Assembly (NCBI GenBank): GCA_023390955.1
Contig: JAEWBW010000254.1
Span: forward strand, 1 to 7,342
Reading direction: 5' to 3'
Source of the DNA: Pseudomonadota bacterium
GTDB lineage: Bacteria; Pseudomonadota; Alphaproteobacteria; Rhizobiales; Xanthobacteraceae
Length of the DNA: 7,342 nucleotides
Notes under the pieces: generated by a model
The model's input: only the letters and a program-made list of their open reading frames with translations
The model's database searches: none
Told to the model about the DNA's origin: nothing
Position numbers and translations under genes: made by a program
Shown here: positions 4,828-7,342 of the stretch, in pieces
How positions within the stretch are numbered: the first letter of the stretch is position 1
Layout of the letters: every line of letters starts with the position of its first letter

Positions 4828-7342
4828 ATGACCGCGCATCAGCCCATTCCCGCACCGCCCCCCGAAGACGTGCCCGCACAGCCGGTGGAAGCCGCCGCGC
4901 GCGTCACGCCGATGATGGAACAATATCTGGAGATCAAGGCGGCGCATCAGGGCCTGCTGCTGTTCTACCGGATGGGCGATTTCTACGAGCTGTTCTTCGA
5001 GGACGCCGAGATCGCGTCCAAAACGCTCGGCATCGTCCTGACCAAGCGCGGCAAGCATCAGGGCAACGACATCCCGATGTGCGGCGTGCCGGTCGAGCGC
5101 TCCGAGGATTACCTGCATCGCCTGATCATGGCCGGCCACCGCGTCGCGGTGTGCGAGCAGACCGAGGATCCCGCGGCGGCGAAAGCGCGCGGCAACAAGA
5201 GCGTGGTGCGGCGCGGCGTGGTGCGGTTGGTCACCCCGGGCACGCTGACCGAGGACACGCTGCTCGATGCGCGTGCCAACAATTATTTGCTGGTGATCGC
5301 GCGCGCCCGGTCGTCGGCCGGCGGCGACCGCTACGGCCTCGCCTGGATCGACATCTCCACCGCCGAATTCATGGTGATGGAATGCTCCGGCGGCGAGCTT
5401 GCAGCAACGCTGGCCCGCATCAATCCCAACGAGGCGATCGTCGCCGACGCGCTCTACAATGACAGCGAGTTGGGCCCGACGCTGCGCGAGCTGCCGGCGG
5501 TGACGCCGCTGACCCGTGACGTCTTCGACGGCGCCACCGCCGAGAAGCGCCTGTGCGATTACTTTGCCGTCGCGACCATGGACGGGCTGGCGCAGCTATC
5601 GCGCCTCGAAGCCACCGCTGCGGCCGCCGCCGTGACCTATGTCGACCGCACCCAGGTCGGAAAACATCCGCCGCTGTCGCCACCCGCGCGCGAAGCGTCG
5701 GGTGCGACCATGGCGATCGATCCCGCAACCCGTGCCAATCTCGAATTGACACGGACGCTGGCCGGCGAACGCCGCGGCTCACTGCTCGACGCCATCGACT
5801 GCACGGTGACCTCGGCAGGCTCGCGCCTGCTGGCGCAGCGGCTGGCGGCTCCCCTGACGGATGCCGCCGGCATTGCGCGGAGGCTGGATGCCGTCGGCGC
5901 CTTCGTTGCGGACTCCGCCGCGCGCGAAGACATCCGCAGCATCCTGCGCGGTGCGCCCGACATGTCGCGCGCGCTGGCGCGCCTATCGGTCGGCCGCGGC
6001 GGCCCACGTGATCTCGCCGGTCTTCGCGACGGCATTCTGGCCGCCGACCAGGCGCTGGCGCGGCTCGGCGAACTCGACCGGCCGCCGCAGGAGATCGCGG
6101 CCGTGATGGCCGCACTCACGCGGCCATCGCGCGACCTCGCCGCCGAATTCGCGACTGCGCTCGCCGAGCAGCTGCCGCTGATCAAGCGTGACGGCGGCTT
6201 CGTTCGCGAAGGCTACGAGCCCGCGCTGGATGAAACGCGAAACCTGCGCGACGCCTCGCGGCTGGTGGTCGCCTCGATGCAGGCGCGCTACGCCGACAAT
6301 ACCGGCATCAAGGGTTTGAAGATCCGGCACAACAATGTGCTCGGCTATTTCGTCGAGGTCACCGCGCAGCACGGCGACAAGCTGATGTCGGCGCCGCTCA
6401 ACGCAACCTTCATCCATCGCCAGACGCTGGCCGGCCAGGTGCGCTTCACCACCTCCGAGCTCGGCGAGATCGAAGCCAAGATTGCGAACGCCGGCGACCG
6501 CGCGCTCGGACTCGAGCTCGAAATCTTCGAACGGCTCTGCGCCAAGGCGCTCGCGAGCAGCGACGATCTCCGCGCCGGGGCGCACGCCTTCGCGCTGCTC
6601 GACGTCGCGACCTCGCTGGCCAAGCTCGCGGTCGACGAGAACTATGTGCGACCGGAGGTCGACGAATCCCTGGGCTTTGCGATCGAGGCCGGCCGCCATC
6701 CCGTGGTCGAGCAGGCCTTGAGACGCAATGGCGAGTCCTTCATTGCCAATGCCTGCGACCTGTCGCCGGGACCAGCGCAGAAATCCGGCCAGCTCTGGCT
6801 GCTCACCGGTCCCAACATGGCCGGTAAATCGACCTTCCTGCGCCAGAACGCGCTGATTGCGCTGCTCGCACAGATCGGCAGCTTCGTGCCGGCCACCCGT
6901 GCGCGCATCGGCATCGTCGACCGTCTGTTCTCGCGCGTCGGCGCCGCCGACGATCTCGCGCGCGGCCGCTCCACCTTCATGGTGGAGATGGTCGAGACCG
7001 CCGCGATCCTCAACCAGGCCGGCGAGCGCGCGCTCGTGATCCTCGACGAGATCGGCCGCGGCACCGCGACCTTCGACGGCCTCTCCATCGCCTGGGCCGC
7101 GATCGAGCATCTGCACGAAAGCAACCGCTGCCGCACGCTGTTCGCCACGCATTATCACGAGCTGACCGCGCTCTCGGCAAAGCTGCCGCGGATGTTCAAC
7201 GCGACTGTGCGCGTCAAGGAATGGCAGGGCAATGTCGTGTTCCTGCACGAGGTGCTGCCGGGCTCCGCCGACCGCTCCTACGGCATCCAGGTCGCCAAGC
7301 TCGCAGGGCTCCCGCCGGCCGTGATCACGCGCGCAAAGTCAG
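4828..7342 (+). CDS. mutS: DNA mismatch repair protein MutS (C-terminus cut by window edge)
   Basis: MutS binds mismatches and small loops in new DNA and, with ATP, recruits MutL to start repair. The frame is open from the ATG at 4828 to the window edge, 838 codons. The mismatch-reading motif is GDFYELFF with F52 and E54, equivalent to F36 and E38 of E. coli. Connector, lever and clamp domains follow (SLLDAIDCTVTSAGSRLL marks the core; GLKIRHNNVLGYFVEVT the clamp region). The ATPase has Walker A GPNMAGKST (661-669), signature STFMVEM (715-721), Walker B VILDEIGRGT (737-746) and FATHYHEL with H775. Compared with E. coli there is a proline-rich N-terminal extension of about 16 residues; the ribosome binding site is weak, so the ATG at 4912 or 4915 (just before EQYLEIK) cannot be fully excluded. 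The last residues seen, VITRAKS, are near the end of the ATPase; only the short C-terminal tetramerisation tail is missing. No frameshift or missing catalytic motif is visible. Confidence 0.97.
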   Translation, partial: MTAHQPIPAPPPEDVPAQPVEAAARVTPMMEQYLEIKAAHQGLLLFYRMGDFYELFFEDAEIASKTLGIVLTKRGKHQGNDIPMCGVPVERSEDYLHRLIMAGHRVAVCEQTEDPAAAKARGNKSVVRRGVVRLVTPGTLTEDTLLDARANNYLLVIARARSSAGGDRYGLAWIDISTAEFMVMECSGGELAATLARINPNEAIVADALYNDSELGPTLRELPAVTPLTRDVFDGATAEKRLCDYFAVATMDGLAQLSRLEATAAAAAVTYVDRTQVGKHPPLSPPAREASGATMAIDPATRANLELTRTLAGERRGSLLDAIDCTVTSAGSRLLAQRLAAPLTDAAGIARRLDAVGAFVADSAAREDIRSILRGAPDMSRALARLSVGRGGPRDLAGLRDGILAADQALARLGELDRPPQEIAAVMAALTRPSRDLAAEFATALAEQLPLIKRDGGFVREGYEPALDETRNLRDASRLVVASMQARYADNTGIKGLKIRHNNVLGYFVEVTAQHGDKLMSAPLNATFIHRQTLAGQVRFTTSELGEIEAKIANAGDRALGLELEIFERLCAKALASSDDLRAGAHAFALLDVATSLAKLAVDENYVRPEVDESLGFAIEAGRHPVVEQALRRNGESFIANACDLSPGPAQKSGQLWLLTGPNMAGKSTFLRQNALIALLAQIGSFVPATRARIGIVDRLFSRVGAADDLARGRSTFMVEMVETAAILNQAGERALVILDEIGRGTATFDGLSIAWAAIEHLHESNRCRTLFATHYHELTALSAKLPRMFNATVRVKEWQGNVVFLHEVLPGSADRSYGIQVAKLAGLPPAVITRAKS

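Noticed and set aside
5983..7248. Minus-strand open frame of 421 codons inside mutS
   Set aside because: It is entirely antisense to the MutS core and ATPase, whose motifs are intact. The product resembles typical antisense translation with many Arg, Gly and Glu and no domain.

Overview
The window looks like ordinary chromosome from a GC-rich alphaproteobacterium, most likely Bradyrhizobium or a close relative (Nitrobacteraceae). This is inferred from the strong G/C third-position bias, the character of the proteins, and two intergenic palindromic repeats of a type I associate with these genomes. No database search was possible, so the genus is a judgement from memory.

Layout. Everything from 1 to 4497 is on the minus strand. 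Read in the direction of transcription it is: pcaF (beta-ketoadipyl-CoA thiolase, 4497-3289), an intradiol ring-cleavage dioxygenase of the hydroxyquinol/chlorocatechol type (3238-2345), pcaH (2222-1521) and pcaG (1520-933), which are the two subunits of protocatechuate 3,4-dioxygenase. A strong intrinsic terminator follows at 903-876, and then the first 250 codons of a membrane chemoreceptor-like protein (752-1, cut by the window edge). The divergent region 4498-4827 holds a plausible pcaF promoter and a compound palindromic repeat. On the plus strand from 4828 to the end is mutS, the mismatch-repair ATPase, which lacks only its C-terminal tail.

How the genes fit together. PcaHG opens the ring of protocatechuate. 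The second dioxygenase would open hydroxyquinol or a catechol. Products of both reactions funnel into beta-ketoadipate, whose CoA thioester PcaF cleaves to succinyl-CoA and acetyl-CoA. The segment therefore carries two ring-opening entries and the last step of the beta-ketoadipate pathway. The middle steps (pcaB, C, D, I, J or maleylacetate reductase) are not in view. The receptor directly downstream may sense an aromatic acid or a pathway intermediate, but only its position suggests that.

Regulation visible in sequence: a promoter-like pair with 17-bp spacing and a palindrome across its -35 box in front of pcaF; a palindromic hairpin between pcaF and the second dioxygenase; an AT-rich patch with a perfect TATAAT and two nested dyads in front of pcaH, suggesting pcaHG can be transcribed on its own; and leader hairpins just before pcaH and before the receptor gene. 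I found no mobile element, CRISPR array, RNA gene or clearly new system. The points of most interest are the mixed dioxygenase cluster, its possible dedicated chemoreceptor, and the layered control elements.
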